Positions 34,001-46,105 of a stretch of DNA of 64,000 nucleotides are shown in pieces. The translations under genes and the position numbers were made by a program. How positions within the stretch are numbered: position 1 is the first letter of the stretch; each line of letters opens with the position of its first letter. Source of the DNA: Capitulum mitella (lineage: Eukaryota > Arthropoda > Thecostraca > Pollicipedomorpha > Pollicipedidae); assembly GCA_030062745.1 (NCBI GenBank), contig CP099839.1, positions 42,085,891 to 42,149,890 of the forward strand, given 5' to 3'. The notes beneath the pieces were generated by a model that searched no databases, was not told where the DNA came from, and saw only the letters and a list, made by a program, of their open reading frames with translations.

Positions 34001-34699
34001 GTCATTACGCCGATGTCTCGTGGCAGTCCCACCCTTGTCTGTCTGTCTGTCTGTCTGGCTGTCGTTCAGTCCTTCGCAGGCCGAACTGTATATCCATTGC
34101 TGTTTCACCTGACGACAGTCACATTTGACACGAACAGCTGCAGTGGCTAGACATAGCTATCGACCAAATGCTGTTTGTTTGGTTGTTACGAATTTGGGCG
34201 CACAGTCTCTTGGCCCAAGCGTCCGCTTCTCGAGTCAAGTCCTGTGTTTCGTCAGGCGTCTGCCAATCGTCTGAAGCATAAACTGCAAGACACACTCGCT
34301 TCTATCAATCCCAAGACGGCGATGCACGATTTTCAGTGCATACAGCATCTAGGTGGCTGTCCGTGTCGCATGTTGCGACCATGCCAAATGGAGGTAAAAC
34401 CTGCACAAAAGTAAATTTCCTAACGCACGAATTTCCGAAAAAAAACATTTGCCATCACCTTCGGGAGTGGGAAAAATTGGATACGCAGTGAAGATTTATT
34501 GAAATAGGCTCCGTTTCAAACCCATGATTTTACGCGCACCGTCTGTGGTGCTATTAGCCGACAAAGGGCTTTACAGCAGGGCCAAACGAGCTGTCCCAGC
34601 GGAGCCAAAGAAAACCATTTGGATTTCGTATGGTACTGTATGACAAGACACCCTCAAACCATTATATTTAAAAGTTGCACGCCTGCTGCTGCTGCATGC
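31040..34699. other. No recognisable gene; microsatellites
   Basis: No domain was found in frames up to about 108 codons. A (CAT)9 run lies at 32949-32975 and a (GTCT)5 run at 34037-34057. TATA/ATGCATAT-rich sequence occurs near 33600-33630. 34230-34273 repeats the segment at 8526-8569. Confidence 0.45.
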
Positions 34700-37085
34700 T
34701 AGTGCATGAATCTTTCACCGACGGAGTCGCTCTTGGATCACATATCACGAAAGTGCCGCATTTGGAGTCAGCAGACGATCGCCGACCACTTGACCACCAT
34801 TGTTAGCGCACCTTCCTGCCGCCCTCGCTATCGTCCGACGCCCTTCGTTGCTCGTCCGTGGCGTAAGGTGAATTGGGACGCACTCTGTCTGCAGCTTCTG
34901 CAGTCGGACTGGGACCAGGTTTACCGTGCAATGCTGATTGACCGTAAGCTAGAGGATTTTATGCGTGTGTGGTGGAATGCGGTCGATGTGCATTGTCCTC
35001 TCAGAATGGTGACCCTCGTCGCCCCCATTGCCCATGGCTTGAGACTAGCCCTGACCTACGGCAACTGATGCAGGAGCGGGACGACGCGCATGGGAAGTGG
35101 CGTCAATCCCGAACCGAGACCGATTTGGCCGCATACCGACGCCTTCGTAACAGCGTTAAGTGCCTTTTCGCCCGGGCTAAGCGCAACTTCCTGTGTGAAA
35201 ATATGCTTGCCGACCGTGCCAGTTTTTGGAGGGGCATAAAAAGCTTCGCTTTGCAGCCCGCCAAGGGGGGAGGGGGTGCCACCGGGGGAATGGCCGCTGA
35301 GCAGGCTGATGACTTCAACCGCCACTTTGCGTCCGCCAGCCCTCGTATTGCTGCCGAGCTGGCAGCGGGCAGCCACGGTGACACCCCGCTTCCACCTAGA
35401 CCACCATGCGTGACCACATCAAGTCTAAGTCTGTCTCCTTCGACTCTCCCTGAACTCTCGAGAGCTATGAATGATTTGTCATCGTCGAGAGAGGTAGGAT
35501 ATGACGGCGTGCCGCTGTATGCGCTGCGAAAATGTTTCCCCGTCCTTGGGCCACATTTACTTCATCTGATCAACAGCTCTACCGCCACTTGTGTTTTGCC
35601 TTTCTCCTGGAAGATGGCCTCTGTTCTTCCTCTTCACAAAGCAAGCCCGCGTGACATCGCCAGCAATTTTAGACCCATATCTATCTCACCTGCGCTGCAG
35701 AAGATATGTGAAAAGATCGTGTGCACACAGTTGTCTTCTTGTCTCGCTACCTATAACCTTTTAGCTCCATCACAATATGCATATAGATCATGTCACTCGA
35801 CGGAGGACGCCCTGATTGACGCTGTTGAGTGAATGGTGCGTCGGATTGACGGTGACCACGTCGTCGCCGTCACCTCGATTGATCCCAGTCGAGCTTTTGA
35901 CAGTGTCGACCATGAATCCCTCCTGACCAAGCTCCAATCGTATGGCATCGATCCCAGGTGGTTCGAGAGCTACCTGGCTGATCGGCGGCAGGTGGTGAGA
36001 GGCGGTTCTCTCTCTCTTGCTCTCTCCCAGGGTGTTTCGCAGGGGTCCATTGTCGATCCTATCCTCTTCAGCATCTTCACGAACGACCTTCCATCCTATC
36101 TGCCTCGCGGACGTCTAGTATCCTATGCCGATGACACCCAGCTGCTAGACTCCGCACATCCCGATCATTTATCCATCCTAAAATCCCGACAAGAAGAGAC
36201 TCTCCTTACCGTTAAATCCTTCAACTCCTTGAAAGTGAATCCATCCACAACATCCTTGCTCCTTGTCGGCACAGCCCATAACCTCAACAAGACCACATCC
36301 TTCCATCTTAACTTTGCCGGCCACACACTAACCTCTTCTCCGTCCGTGAAGATGCTGGGGGTCACTATCGACAACTCCTTGTCCTGAGAGGAGCACGTAT
36401 CCAAGGTTACCAAAAAGTGCAACTCCAACCTGCTCTGTCTGTATAAGATACGTCACCACCTTACGCCCGAGGTCCTGACACTCCTAATCCAGCAACATGT
36501 TTCCCCCACATACTTTACTGCCTTTCGGTCTGGTGTGGGGCCGCGTCGTGCCACCTTAGCAGAGTTCAGAGCGTGGTGAACTTTGGGGCCAGGATCGTCT
36601 CCGGGGCTCGTAAGCGGGATTCGGTGTCGGCGACCTTGAGGGCGCTAGGCTGGCGCGCCGTAAGTGACCTAGTTACGAGATGCGGCAGCACTGGTGTCTT
36701 TCGAGTCCTGAACGACTGGCGTGCTTCGGTGGCGGTCCGGTCCCTGTTCATTCCACGTACCGCTGTGTCCCAGCGTGCCACCCGGGCGTCGGCGGCCGGC
36801 GCCCAAGAGCCGCCGACTTTCCGTCTGTCTGTGGCCCGCAGGGCTCTTTCGTATCGCCCGGCCTCGTCCTGCAACCGCCTGCCGCCGGACATCACGGCCT
36901 CTCGAACCCTTGGAGAGCTTGTACACAAATTTGACGAACTTTCTCCTATAACTTGACGTGTCTGACTGCCTAGTTTTACCCGTATGACTATTGCGCATGT
37001 GCTGTACTGTAATGACTAGGATCAAACAGCAATCCACGTTGTGGAAATGTTTGAAAATAAACTGGAACTGAAACTGAAACTCAAA
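34700..37085 (+). mobile_element. CR1/L2-like LINE, 5' truncated, lightly damaged
   Basis: A non-LTR reverse transcriptase reads from the end of the endonuclease region. After a frame change near 35015 it gives PDLRQLMQERDDAHGKW, FRPISISPALQKICEKI, DPSRAFDSVDHESLL, GVSQGSIVDPILFSIFTNDL and the catalytic YADDTQLL, then a thumb region ending HVSKVTKKCNSNLL. The C-terminus (VVNFGARIVSGARKRDSVS...LGWRAVSDLVTR) follows after a one-base frame change near 36495. In-frame stops lie at 35830-35832 and 36385-36387. The 3' end has a short (CTGAAA) repeat near 37058-37080, as in CR1/L2 elements. The endonuclease is missing. The few lesions in about 2.3 kb indicate a young copy. Confidence 0.85.
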
Positions 37086-37089
37086 TGGA

Positions 37090-37705
37090 AATATGACAGG
37101 TTTATCATCTTTGGCATGAAACAAAAAGTGGGTGACATCACTTTTCCAGTTGCTGCTTTCATTCGAAGCAACGTCTTGGCACCGCTGTTGTGGCGCCGAT
37201 AAGCCGCTTCGTCCTGCCAGCCGCTGGCCGCGCCACCCGGCCGTCCGCCCGACACGCAGGCCTCGGCGCCCCGTTGTCCCCTATCGTGACCTCGGGGCGA
37301 CCGGGTCCCGAGACGCACCAAGGTCACCAAGGTCCAGCGGCTGGTCGGACGGGCCGGCCTGCTGGGTTCACATCACCCACCATTGTTGGCAAGGGAAATG
37401 GTGATTTGCGAACTGGCACATGCAATATGATGCTGTCATCATTTCATTCCAGTTTTCTACACATGCAGTGTGCGTCGCAAGCCGCCTCTGCTCTCTCCCT
37501 CGGGTTACTTGAAAGTGACAAACAAAGGGGAGGCCATTTATGGTGAGGCAATTAGAGCCCGGACATGTGTGACCCGCCGTCCCTTGTCGCCGAGCGGCGG
37601 CGGCAGGGCGCCGGCTTGTAAGGCAGTAAGAGCCATTATGGCTGTAACGGCACTGCCCTGGCGGGGATTCTGGAACTAATTTGGCAGCACCCAGCGCGCC
37701 TCCGG
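37090..37705. other. GC-rich spacer, nothing recognised
   Basis: 37190-37350 is GC-rich with Arg/Pro-rich frames in several registers. I see no domain. Confidence 0.4.
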
Positions 37706-37995
37706 TCTTGGACATTCTGAACTCCGGACATTATGAACTGTAGACAATATGACCGCTGGATGTTTTGACCACTGGACGTTATGAAACGTGGACGCTATGA
37801 ACATTGCATCTCATGAGTTGTGGATCTTATGAACTATGGATCTGATGGGCATTTTGACCATTGGGCATAATGAACTTTGGGCAGTATGACCTGTGGATAT
37901 TATCAACTTGGACATTTTGATCATTTTCGCAGTTTGGACGTCATGAACGTTTTTTGCAATTTGGGACATTATGAACTCTGGGCATTATGAAAGGT
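37706..37995. repeat. Degenerate ~18-20-bp tandem repeat
   Basis: The theme GGACATTATGAACTGT recurs about fifteen times with changes (GGACATTTTGA, GGGCATTATGA). It ends where the LINE fragment at 38005 begins. Confidence 0.75.
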
Positions 37996-38285
37996 TCCAG
38001 ATGAATTGGAGCAAAAAAAAACGGAAGCGCCTCAAGGTTCAATTTGGGGCCATTTTTATTTATCATAAACATCAATGATTTTTCTCTTGTTTCTAGCCGA
38101 TTTAAACCATAGCATTTTGCTGATGATACTGCAGTAATGTTCAAAGAAAATTTTTTATGGGACTTGAAAAAGCGCGTTGAAAAATATATTCCTGAAATAA
38201 ACCAGTGGTTATTCGCAAACAGGCTATCTCTTAATGCGTCAAAAGCCGTCTGTCAAGTTCTTTCCCATGTACCTGTAGAAATTAA

Positions 38286-40703
38286 CCCGCGCACGACCGT
38301 CGGTCGGCGACGATCACGCCCGACGGGGGTAGACCACCCCCGTCTACTTCACGAACGGTTGGTCTCACGACAAAAACAAGCACACCATTGGAAAGCTTGT
38401 GACGAGTAGAGCTCGAAACTGGTCTTATTTTAGTTTTAGATAACATGTAAAGCAATTTACGTCCTATATATGTTCTGTCATAGCTGACTGCATGAGACCG
38501 AGAAACGGCGTGAATCTCAAGGGCTTGACTAATAACGCTTAGGTAAAGGCACCAAAGCACAAGTAAAGGTTCGCAGACGCCGATACATGTCTAATTTCTC
38601 TGATTTGTTCAATACATACGCCGAATCGTTGGGTTAAAGACACGGTAATTTTCACGCCGGTTGTCGGCGGGCGTCGCAGCAGTACGCAGTAAGAAATTAA
38701 CGGGAACTAATTTTGGCGTTCCTTTATTTTCACGACATAGCCTATCCATGTACATTTCATTGATCATAGTGGTTGTTGTGATGGTTTCTCATGCTTAACT
38801 CCATTCCCGGAGGGCTAGACGGCATGGCCGATTCCCGGCAGGGGGGCAGATTCGGCCCCCCTGAGATCTTGAGGACTACACGTCAGATTTTATCGCAACA
38901 AACGGCGCAATCAATTTGCCATGACGTGAACTACATTTAAAGAAAAAAACTTTCAAAATTTTGAAATGGGTGGATACGGGGGCAAAAATATCAAAATGGG
39001 GTACTTTTGAACTTTTTATAACTCTATTGTTTATGATCCGATTTCAATGAAATTGACATGAATCGAGAGATTATAGATAGGACTTTTACCGTTGATACAC
39101 ACATTTGAAATTTTGAGAAAATTCAGACACGTTTACAGGGTTTGAAAAATAGGAGGATTAGTTTTCCAAAAACTGATGCCAAACAACTGCAAATCGTATT
39201 ACAATGTTTGCACAATGTTAACATAGGCGGTGCCAGGGACATGAAAAGGGGGGAAAGTCATGGTCACATGCTCTTCAGGTCAACTTGTGGCATTTGACCT
39301 GAAACGACCCCCAGTGCCTTTGGAGTCACTTGGGGAAAAGTCATGGTCACATGCTCTTCAGGTCAACTTGTGACCTTTGACCTTAAATGACCCCCAGTAC
39401 CCTTGGAGTCACTTGGAATGATCTCGTGTGCATTCAATATTGTCTGTAAACGTTTTCAATCATTTGAATTCACTCAATTTAAAAAAATCCATTTTACGGC
39501 TGTTGTGATATAAGGCACGCGCACTGACATTTTAGGTCATAGCTCCGTGACCCGACCTGATATCAAGCTGAAACTTCATACACAAGTAGAGAGCACCATT
39601 GTACGTCACATATATTCTGGGTTTGACATTTAAAAAAATACTGCCGAAGTCATTACCTACTATAAAATCAAATTTTGACTTTTGACCTTGATCTGACTTT
39701 CTAAAGTGACCTCAAATAAACAAAATTGTATTTTCACGTTGCCCAACTATTTAGCTATACATCCATGTAAAATTTTAAGTTCTATCTTAAAAACGGTATT
39801 TTTGGCAGTCATTTTCCTTTTACCCTGAAGAGGGCCAAAATTGGCCTGAGGTGCCTCCCAAAAACGTCGCTTGGCTCTGCCGCTGAGCAAAACACAATTT
39901 CGAAATTTTGTCACAGTACGTAGAAAAATAGCTAGGAAAAGTGACCAAGTTTCGTGAAGCTGTGTTAAAAACCCTGGAATGGGCAAGCAAAAAACCCGAG
40001 GGTGGCGTGTTCATCCCCCCTGCCGGGAATAGGGTTACATTTCGGAAAAATTCGTTAATTACCAATCTACACAAATGGCGGAGCTTTATTCGCCAGGGCC
40101 TGTTTATTTCCAAAATGTGTAGTTTCTCAAACGTTTTGAGGTTCTTGATATTACTTACGCCTGTGCAAGCCAGTTCTGCCATTTTCTACCCATTCTGAAT
40201 AATTCATCGCTGATTTTGACGGTGCTATATTTTGGCTCACTGCAGTTATTTGTGGCTTGACCTCAGGTCAATGGCTGGAAGCCATTGATACTTTGCCTCA
40301 TGACGGTAACTAGATGTCTGCTTCACTCCACACTAAAAATATTATGAAAAATTCCGCCAATTTCCGAAAAAACACATCTTAAAAACGAGTTTGGCCTTAG
40401 GTTAATGACCCAGAAAATACTAAAAAATCTGAGATAGCAGATTTGTTGCATCTATCAAGATCACTAATCCCTGAAAGTATGATTGTGATATCTTGTTTTC
40501 GGAAAAAGTTAGAGGGCGCTAAACTTTTTTTGGACATAGGTCCGTTTGACCTGACCTAGGTCAGACACCTGGTCTGACCTGACCTGAGGCCAAAACTTTG
40601 ACACAACGTGTAAAAATGATCAAGCAAAAGGTACACGATGTTTCGTGGCGCTGTGTTTGTTTGTTCCTTCGCAATCCTAGGAAAACCTCAGGGGGGGGGC
40701 GGG
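38286..40703 (-). mobile_element. TTAA element R1, copy 2, carrying R2
   Basis: It is flanked by TTAA at 38282-38285 and 40704-40707. Ends are CCCGCGCACGACCGTCGG and, at the other side, a CTCAGGGGGGGGGCGGG terminus. It lies inside the second LINE, exactly between VPVEI and NFDIIL. R1 sequence covers 38286-38798 and 40035-40703. The site where R2 entered reads TTTAAACATGAAAAACC in copy 1 (25768 region), so copy 1 preserves the empty site. Confidence 0.85.
38799..40034 (-). mobile_element. TTAA element R2, copy 3 (1236 bp)
   Basis: It is in reverse orientation, with termini CTCCATTCCCGGAGGG and GCCGGGAATAGGG, flanked by TTAA (38795-38798) and a decayed TTAC (40035-40038). An internal ~82-bp tandem duplication at about 39250-39415 makes it longer than other copies. 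One unit keeps the AGGTCA direct repeat (39371-39383) and the other has lost it. Confidence 0.85.
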
Positions 40704-41859
40704 TTAATTTTGATATAATCTTGGATAACACCAGACTATGCCGAAATAAAGAAGTCAAATATCTAGGAATTATAACTGACGAGGATTTGACCTGGGTCTT
40801 CCATATCAATAATCAATAATCAATATTAACCATGATCAGCAGCTTCATCGGTGTTATGGGAACGATTAAAGATTAACTATCATGCTGGGAGCTCAAACAA
40901 CTTCATAACAGCCTTATACTACCGTTCCTGAATTACTGTGCAGTCATTTGGGGAAACAATTATGCTTCCAGAATTGATGAAGTGTTAAAATCACAAAAAT
41001 AGGACGTTAAGAATTATTGACCGCAAACCTTATTTGTATCCGTCAAACAATTTATTCGTAAAACATTCTTTACCTCAAGTTTCGCGACATTATTAAAAAA
41101 AAATAAAACATGTTAATATTGCTAGATTTCTTAAGCCAGACACTGCCCCCTCCCATGATGTCAATCTTTCGACTGTTTGACGGACCAGTCAACATCAGAG
41201 AACCAACCCACTTTCATATTCCCTTCTCTCCTACAAATTATAGGCTCTTCTCTTTATCAATAATTGCTCCAAAAACATGCAATGATATAATTGGTAAGAC
41301 ATTTCCTAGAATTTCTTATGACCAAAAAATAAAACAAACTTCAAAAATTTGCGAAAAGATTTATTTTGGACAAGTACAAAAATCAGTCATAGAAACAGCA
41401 TCAGCAGCTGATCAAGCCAATTGTATTCATCAAGATCAAGTAAATTGAGTCACATAATTTGTTTTTCCACGGCATATTGAAATTGAAAAAACCGTCAAAG
41501 TGTGTTCTTTGGGTTCTTCCTTTTCGTTAATGTTCTGCCTTCTCGTGTTTTTTTCATTTATTTATTTACGTCCGTTTTAACCAACCCTATTTAATAGCAA
41601 AACATGGTATTCCTCGCGAACCGGGAGGCGTTACTAATTTGCTACTTGCTTGCCCGGTTCGCGAGGCCCTTCACTAATTATCATCGGTGGCGGGAGTAGA
41701 TGTAGGAAAAAAAGAATAGCGGGGAGTGATGTGACCAGTAGTGATTCTTGAAGTAGTGTACAAACCATGATATTTGACGTAATTGGGTCACATAAGCATG
41801 GAAGGGCACTCCTGCCTACCCATTAACGGGTAGAGGATTATAAAAAAAAGTAAAAAAAA

Positions 41860-42774
41860 ACGGCCTACGTTGACTTCCAATGACCTTCTGCAGTTTTTGT
41901 GGCCAGAATGTGGCATGTTTAGTAATTTTGGGCACTACATTCAAATTCACAGCCAAAATCTAACCCGAAAGACCACAATACAAGATATACGACGCCTTGT
42001 GAAATTAAAGCTATACGGTTTAAGCTGAGCTGAAGTGCAAATTGAAAGATGCAAATGCAAATAAGTCCTGAGCCAAGCATGCCAAATTGAACACTTTCTG
42101 TTGCAACTTTGTGCGCCGTGCAAAACTGGGTCCATACGTCCTAGCGCTGTGACTAACAGTTTTCGCGGTACAAACAAACGTCTGGCGAGTCGCATCGAAT
42201 TTGACCCGCTTTGCGCTCACTGGACCTTGCAGGCCACGCTCGAGGAACATCAAACTTTCATGCAAGGGAGTACTATACAAGGGAGTCAAGCTTCTGTCCG
42301 GGTCTTCATCAACTCTGCAACTTTGTTGGCTCAAGCCTCGTTAGTGTTTGAGATCTTAGGGGGTGTGAAATTGGCCCCGCACCCGCACTCGTTATGTTTG
42401 GCTGGCCGTCCGCGCGAGCGTTAATCCAAAAATGACGCTTTTGACCGGCGGGCACAGCCACGGGGACTGGTGGGCACAGGCTGAGGGCTACTGAGTAAAA
42501 TACCCACCATTCAATATGTAAAAGCCGTGATGGAGCTTTCATGTGAGCTGGGGATGTATGTGCATTCCCAGCTTTACGAGAAGTTAGCATTACGCGTTGC
42601 ATGGAAAGGATTAGGCTCAGATTGGTGCCAGCATTCCCAGTCATTCTGGAAAAGTTCCGCTCCTGTTACACAGATACGTGTCGTATTCCGCTTGCGGTCG
42701 TGGCTAGAGTGTTCACTGGATGAATAGAATATAGATAGAATGATATGGAATGAAATGAAATAGATAGAATGTTC
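41860..42774. other. No recognisable gene
   Basis: Open frames to about 111 codons lack domains. A GAATAGA/GATAGAATG simple-sequence patch lies at 42722-42772. Confidence 0.4.
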
Positions 42775-43039
42775 AGTGGCATATTCAAGGGGGGGGGGGG
42801 GGTTATGGAGGCACAGGGGAATGTCTCCCTAACCCTATTAGTTTTTTACATGCTTTAATACGCATGTAAATAAATGCCAACAACTAAAAATTCGAGGTAG
42901 GAAGATACAAATAAGTAAACTGAACGCATATGATGTTGTACACGCCGAAATTCCGCGCGCCTAAGGCGTGCTAAACTGGGTTTTCAATAAAATATTTTGA
43001 GTTGTGATCCCCCCATTGCAAGATCCTGCATGCGTCCCT
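42775..43039. mobile_element. Candidate hAT-like MITE
   Basis: It starts CAGTGGCATATTCAAGG followed by a long G-run, and ends GATCCTGCATGCGTCCCTG after a C-run. This is the same end style as the other hAT-like elements here. The termini match only loosely and I found no target duplication. Confidence 0.35.
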
Positions 43040-44448
43040 GCAGTCTGTTATCCGTATGTTAACAATGAAGGAATAAAGAATGCGTCACTTTTGCCCGAAA
43101 CCCTTCAAAACGCTTAGATCAACAAACATTGCCTCGTATTTAGTGTTGGCCTGACTATAAATGGTCATGAGTCCGAGATTCCAGGTACTTTCTACATGAA
43201 CATATTGTTGTTAATTTTGCCAGTTTGTTTAAGGATAATGCTTCTTTTGATAGCACCTACGTCATTCTGAGACACTTGTTTTCATGCAGCATCGGAGACC
43301 AAACTGCCAATCTGCTACAATTGTCTCTACATCTAGCCTTCTACAAACCGCGGAAGAAGCTGGGTTTTACACGCCAAAGATGTGTATTAACAATGAACTT
43401 AACCAAGGACTCAACGTTTCGATCTTCGGCATTAAGCCATCTTCAGGAGTGATACAAAATTAATCCACAAAATTCAAAAAGCTAAATACGTGACACTCAG
43501 ATAACCATCCTAGCATTTGCAGACACCAATACGTAGATAAGAATACAAAAGGAATCGTCTACATTCGTTTACTTCGAAGCAGATCGACAAAACTTTGAGC
43601 ACTTTATCAATGCTTACCCTCCATAATCAAGCAGCTGCACTACACATGTGTAATAATCAACTAACTACACTACACAAGTATGTAATACACGCACAAGGAC
43701 AAAACTCCCACAGCTTTATTAATCTCGTTTATATCAGTCTGAATCGTCACGATGTAAGGCCTGTTATTCGTTTTGACCCTCCACAATACAAGAAGGAACA
43801 TCCGCTAGGCATGCACATGAAACAAATCGAACATGAATATCACTGCTGCATACCCTTCCCTATGATTCAAATGACATACCAAAATGTAGTTTGCGTAGTA
43901 AGGGGTCGGTGGAGTTTTCGAATGTACAGTGACTCCGGAACTTTGAGGGTGGAAGTTTAGTTTTTAACGCTGTTGGGACTGCTTCGCACCTCTAAGCTGT
44001 CCTGTTCAATTTGACAGTACGAACGGATGACTGTTTTTTACGGCTCTATGTTTGTCTATAACAAACCGCCAGTTGCAATTTAACGGAGCCCCATGCGATG
44101 TTTTTCCCTACCAGTAAACGGAATGTCACCGCCACCGTGGCGTGGTGGATAAGGTGCAGGTGGATAAGACGCAAAAACGGTTTCATTTTGTCACGAGTGT
44201 GACTGAAAATTTGCAGCCGGGAGTGACTGGTAACAATGTGAACGTGGGAGTTGACGGAGCAAGATCGGGAACCAACGCTATTGATATTCGCAACGGCGAA
44301 TATTAACAGCGTTACTTACAGAATTACTGGTAACAACGTTAACACATGCGCTGATGACGCAGTAACTGATGTCCGTTTGCAAAAAATGTATCCATCGTCA
44401 AAAATACTTCAGGGCGGTTCACACGTACGCCTAACACCCTCCATTGCC
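43040..44448. other. No recognisable gene
   Basis: AT-rich, with unremarkable short frames. ACTGGTAACAA.GT.AAC is repeated near 44228 and 44325. Confidence 0.4.
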
Positions 44449-44454
44449 TTTATT
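44449..44454 (-). promoter_or_regulatory. Possible polyadenylation signal of the lectin gene
   Basis: AATAAA on the minus strand, about 555 bases beyond the lectin stop codon. Position and strand fit, but such hexamers are common by chance. Confidence 0.3.
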
Positions 44455-45007
44455 CGTTGCACGTTTCGCTTGAGAACTCTGGTCGACGACGGGCAGCTAC
44501 GGGAGTCATTCGAAAAGCCAGTGTAGGGCTCGATCACATCGGGACATTCGGGATCATTCGGGACATCGACGTTGAATACGTTCTCTTGGGAGCAAAGGCC
44601 CCAACTAGGCGAAAAACTGTCTAATCCTGACATCAACACAGCACTCGCACAATGTGATATCCTTATTTCCTTCTGTTGGTCTGAAGATGGCCAGAGCCTT
44701 AACGAGAAGATCGCAAAGCCACTCCACCAGCATCGGCTCGCCGACAACCATTACTGACATTCTGACTGAGCTGCCATCCTTCCAGCTCCCACCCTGGGCA
44801 GCGCTGCTTGTCGCGCCAGACGCTGACGCTGACAGGCAGGGCGCGGCGAGGCCGCTTGACATCACTCCCTGTCCGCTCTCCCGGCCGCCGAGCGGCGTGG
44901 TTCGGATTCGTAGCAACCGACCGACGAGAAATGACCGCGAGACCACGGGTCTCGCGGCCACTTCTCGAGCCGCGAGACCCGGCGGCGCACACACCCCTGG
45001 CCAGGCT

Positions 45008-46105
45008 TCAGCACGGCGTCGGCGGTGCCCGGCAGAGCGACTGCCGACCGACGCCGCACGGGATGTCGTTGGCTCGGAGACCGATCATCTCCATGCAGTC
45101 TTCGGCGCCGCCCGCGTCGTCCGGCTGGTTGTCGTGCCAGTGGATGGACATGGTCGAGCCGTCGATAGCGCGCCAGCTACCCTCCGAGCCAACGTCCGTC
45201 ATGCCGACGAAGACGTGGCCGCCCGACCAGCTGAAGAAGTGGCCGTGGATCAGGGCCCAGACGTCCATGTCCCTGAAGACGGCGAGCCGGCCGCCGGCGA
45301 CCAGGCTGGCGCAGTGCTGATCGGAGTCCGGCCAGTTGCGTGCTGTGCTCACGTGAAAGTAGCACCAGCCGTCCAACAGCAGCCAGCCGGCCGGGCAGGG
45401 CTGGCCCAGCCGGCACAGCGCTGTGGATTCGCAGCTGAAGTGGGTGATGCCGGCGTGCGTCGGCGATGAGCGGACGATGCCGTGGTCGTATGAGGCCGGG
45501 AAGTGGATGGGTCCGGCGGAGGCCAGGCTCGTCATCGGCGGCTGCCACGCCGACCGCGTGCCGTCAATGTTGACGACGGTGCCGTCGCCGTCGTCGTCGG
45601 AGGCGCCGATCCACTCGGGAGCGTTGGGTCGGTGCAGACGCATCAGGAACTCGTACGTGAGCCGACTGCCAGGCGTGACCAGGGAACTGCAGGGGTCCCG
45701 AGCCAGACAGGCCTGCTGCGCCGCCAGCCATGTCAGGCTGACCGGACTCGAGTAGCGCGCGAAGCAGTGCGTTTTTAGCGAGGCGCCGGCGCGGCACGGC
45801 GCGGTGGGCGTGGCTGGACGCAGGAAGCTGACGACGCCCGGCTGCCGGCCGGCCGGCTCCGTCTTCAGACATAGGTCGCTGAAGAGCCGACACCAACGGT
45901 CGGCGCCGTACGAGAAGCCGGCGCAGTCGTGACCGTTGCGTCGGGCGCAGAGCGTGGCGCAGGCGTGCAGCGAGGGCACCTGTGCCGTGGTCTGCGGCGG
46001 CGCCGCCAGCACGTCCGGCAGCGCCTTGAACGAGTACGACTCGGCGGCAGCGGCGGCGGCGGCGGCGGCGGCCAGCCAGATGAGGGCGGCGCTCGGGTAG
46101 AGCAT
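45008..46105 (-). CDS. Secreted PAN plus two C-type-lectin-domain protein (365 aa)
   Basis: This is a single uninterrupted frame from ATG at 46105 to TGA at 45008. Residues 1-21 form a signal peptide with a long alanine run. Residues about 25-98 are Cys-rich (C49, C53, C61, C72, C79) and resemble a PAN/apple domain. Residues about 104-235 form a first, degenerate C-type lectin domain. Residues 237-365 form a good second one: Cys at 237, 248, 265, 337, 350 and 358, a QPD motif at 327-329 and EDC plus ND (346-347) for the calcium site. QPD predicts galactose/GalNAc-type binding, by family knowledge. Invertebrate lectins of this kind act outside the cell in recognition, immunity or adhesion. GC content is very high, unlike the surrounding repeats. 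No intron is needed; it could still be one exon of a longer gene, as no upstream exon is in view. Confidence 0.85.
   Translation of the reverse strand: MLYPSAALIWLAAAAAAAAAAESYSFKALPDVLAAPPQTTAQVPSLHACATLCARRNGHDCAGFSYGADRWCRLFSDLCLKTEPAGRQPGVVSFLRPATPTAPCRAGASLKTHCFARYSSPVSLTWLAAQQACLARDPCSSLVTPGSRLTYEFLMRLHRPNAPEWIGASDDDGDGTVVNIDGTRSAWQPPMTSLASAGPIHFPASYDHGIVRSSPTHAGITHFSCESTALCRLGQPCPAGWLLLDGWCYFHVSTARNWPDSDQHCASLVAGGRLAVFRDMDVWALIHGHFFSWSGGHVFVGMTDVGSEGSWRAIDGSTMSIHWHDNQPDDAGGAEDCMEMIGLRANDIPCGVGRQSLCRAPPTPC

Larger units (their letters stand above)
38005..41859 (+). mobile_element. Second LINE (RT fragment), split by R1
   Basis: The 5' piece (38005-38285) encodes HFADDTAVMF, the catalytic ADD box, and INQWLFANRLSLNASKA. 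Reading resumes after R1 at 40704 with INFDIILDNT and EVKYLGIITDEDL, the thumb, then SLILPFLNYCAVIWGN and a C-terminal frame at 41110-41448 ending at a stop. The 3' untranslated part runs to an A-rich tail near 41859. Several stops and frame changes are present. It is 5' truncated before the ADD box. It differs from the LINE at 34.7 kb and resembles the Jockey/CR1 group loosely. Confidence 0.75.
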
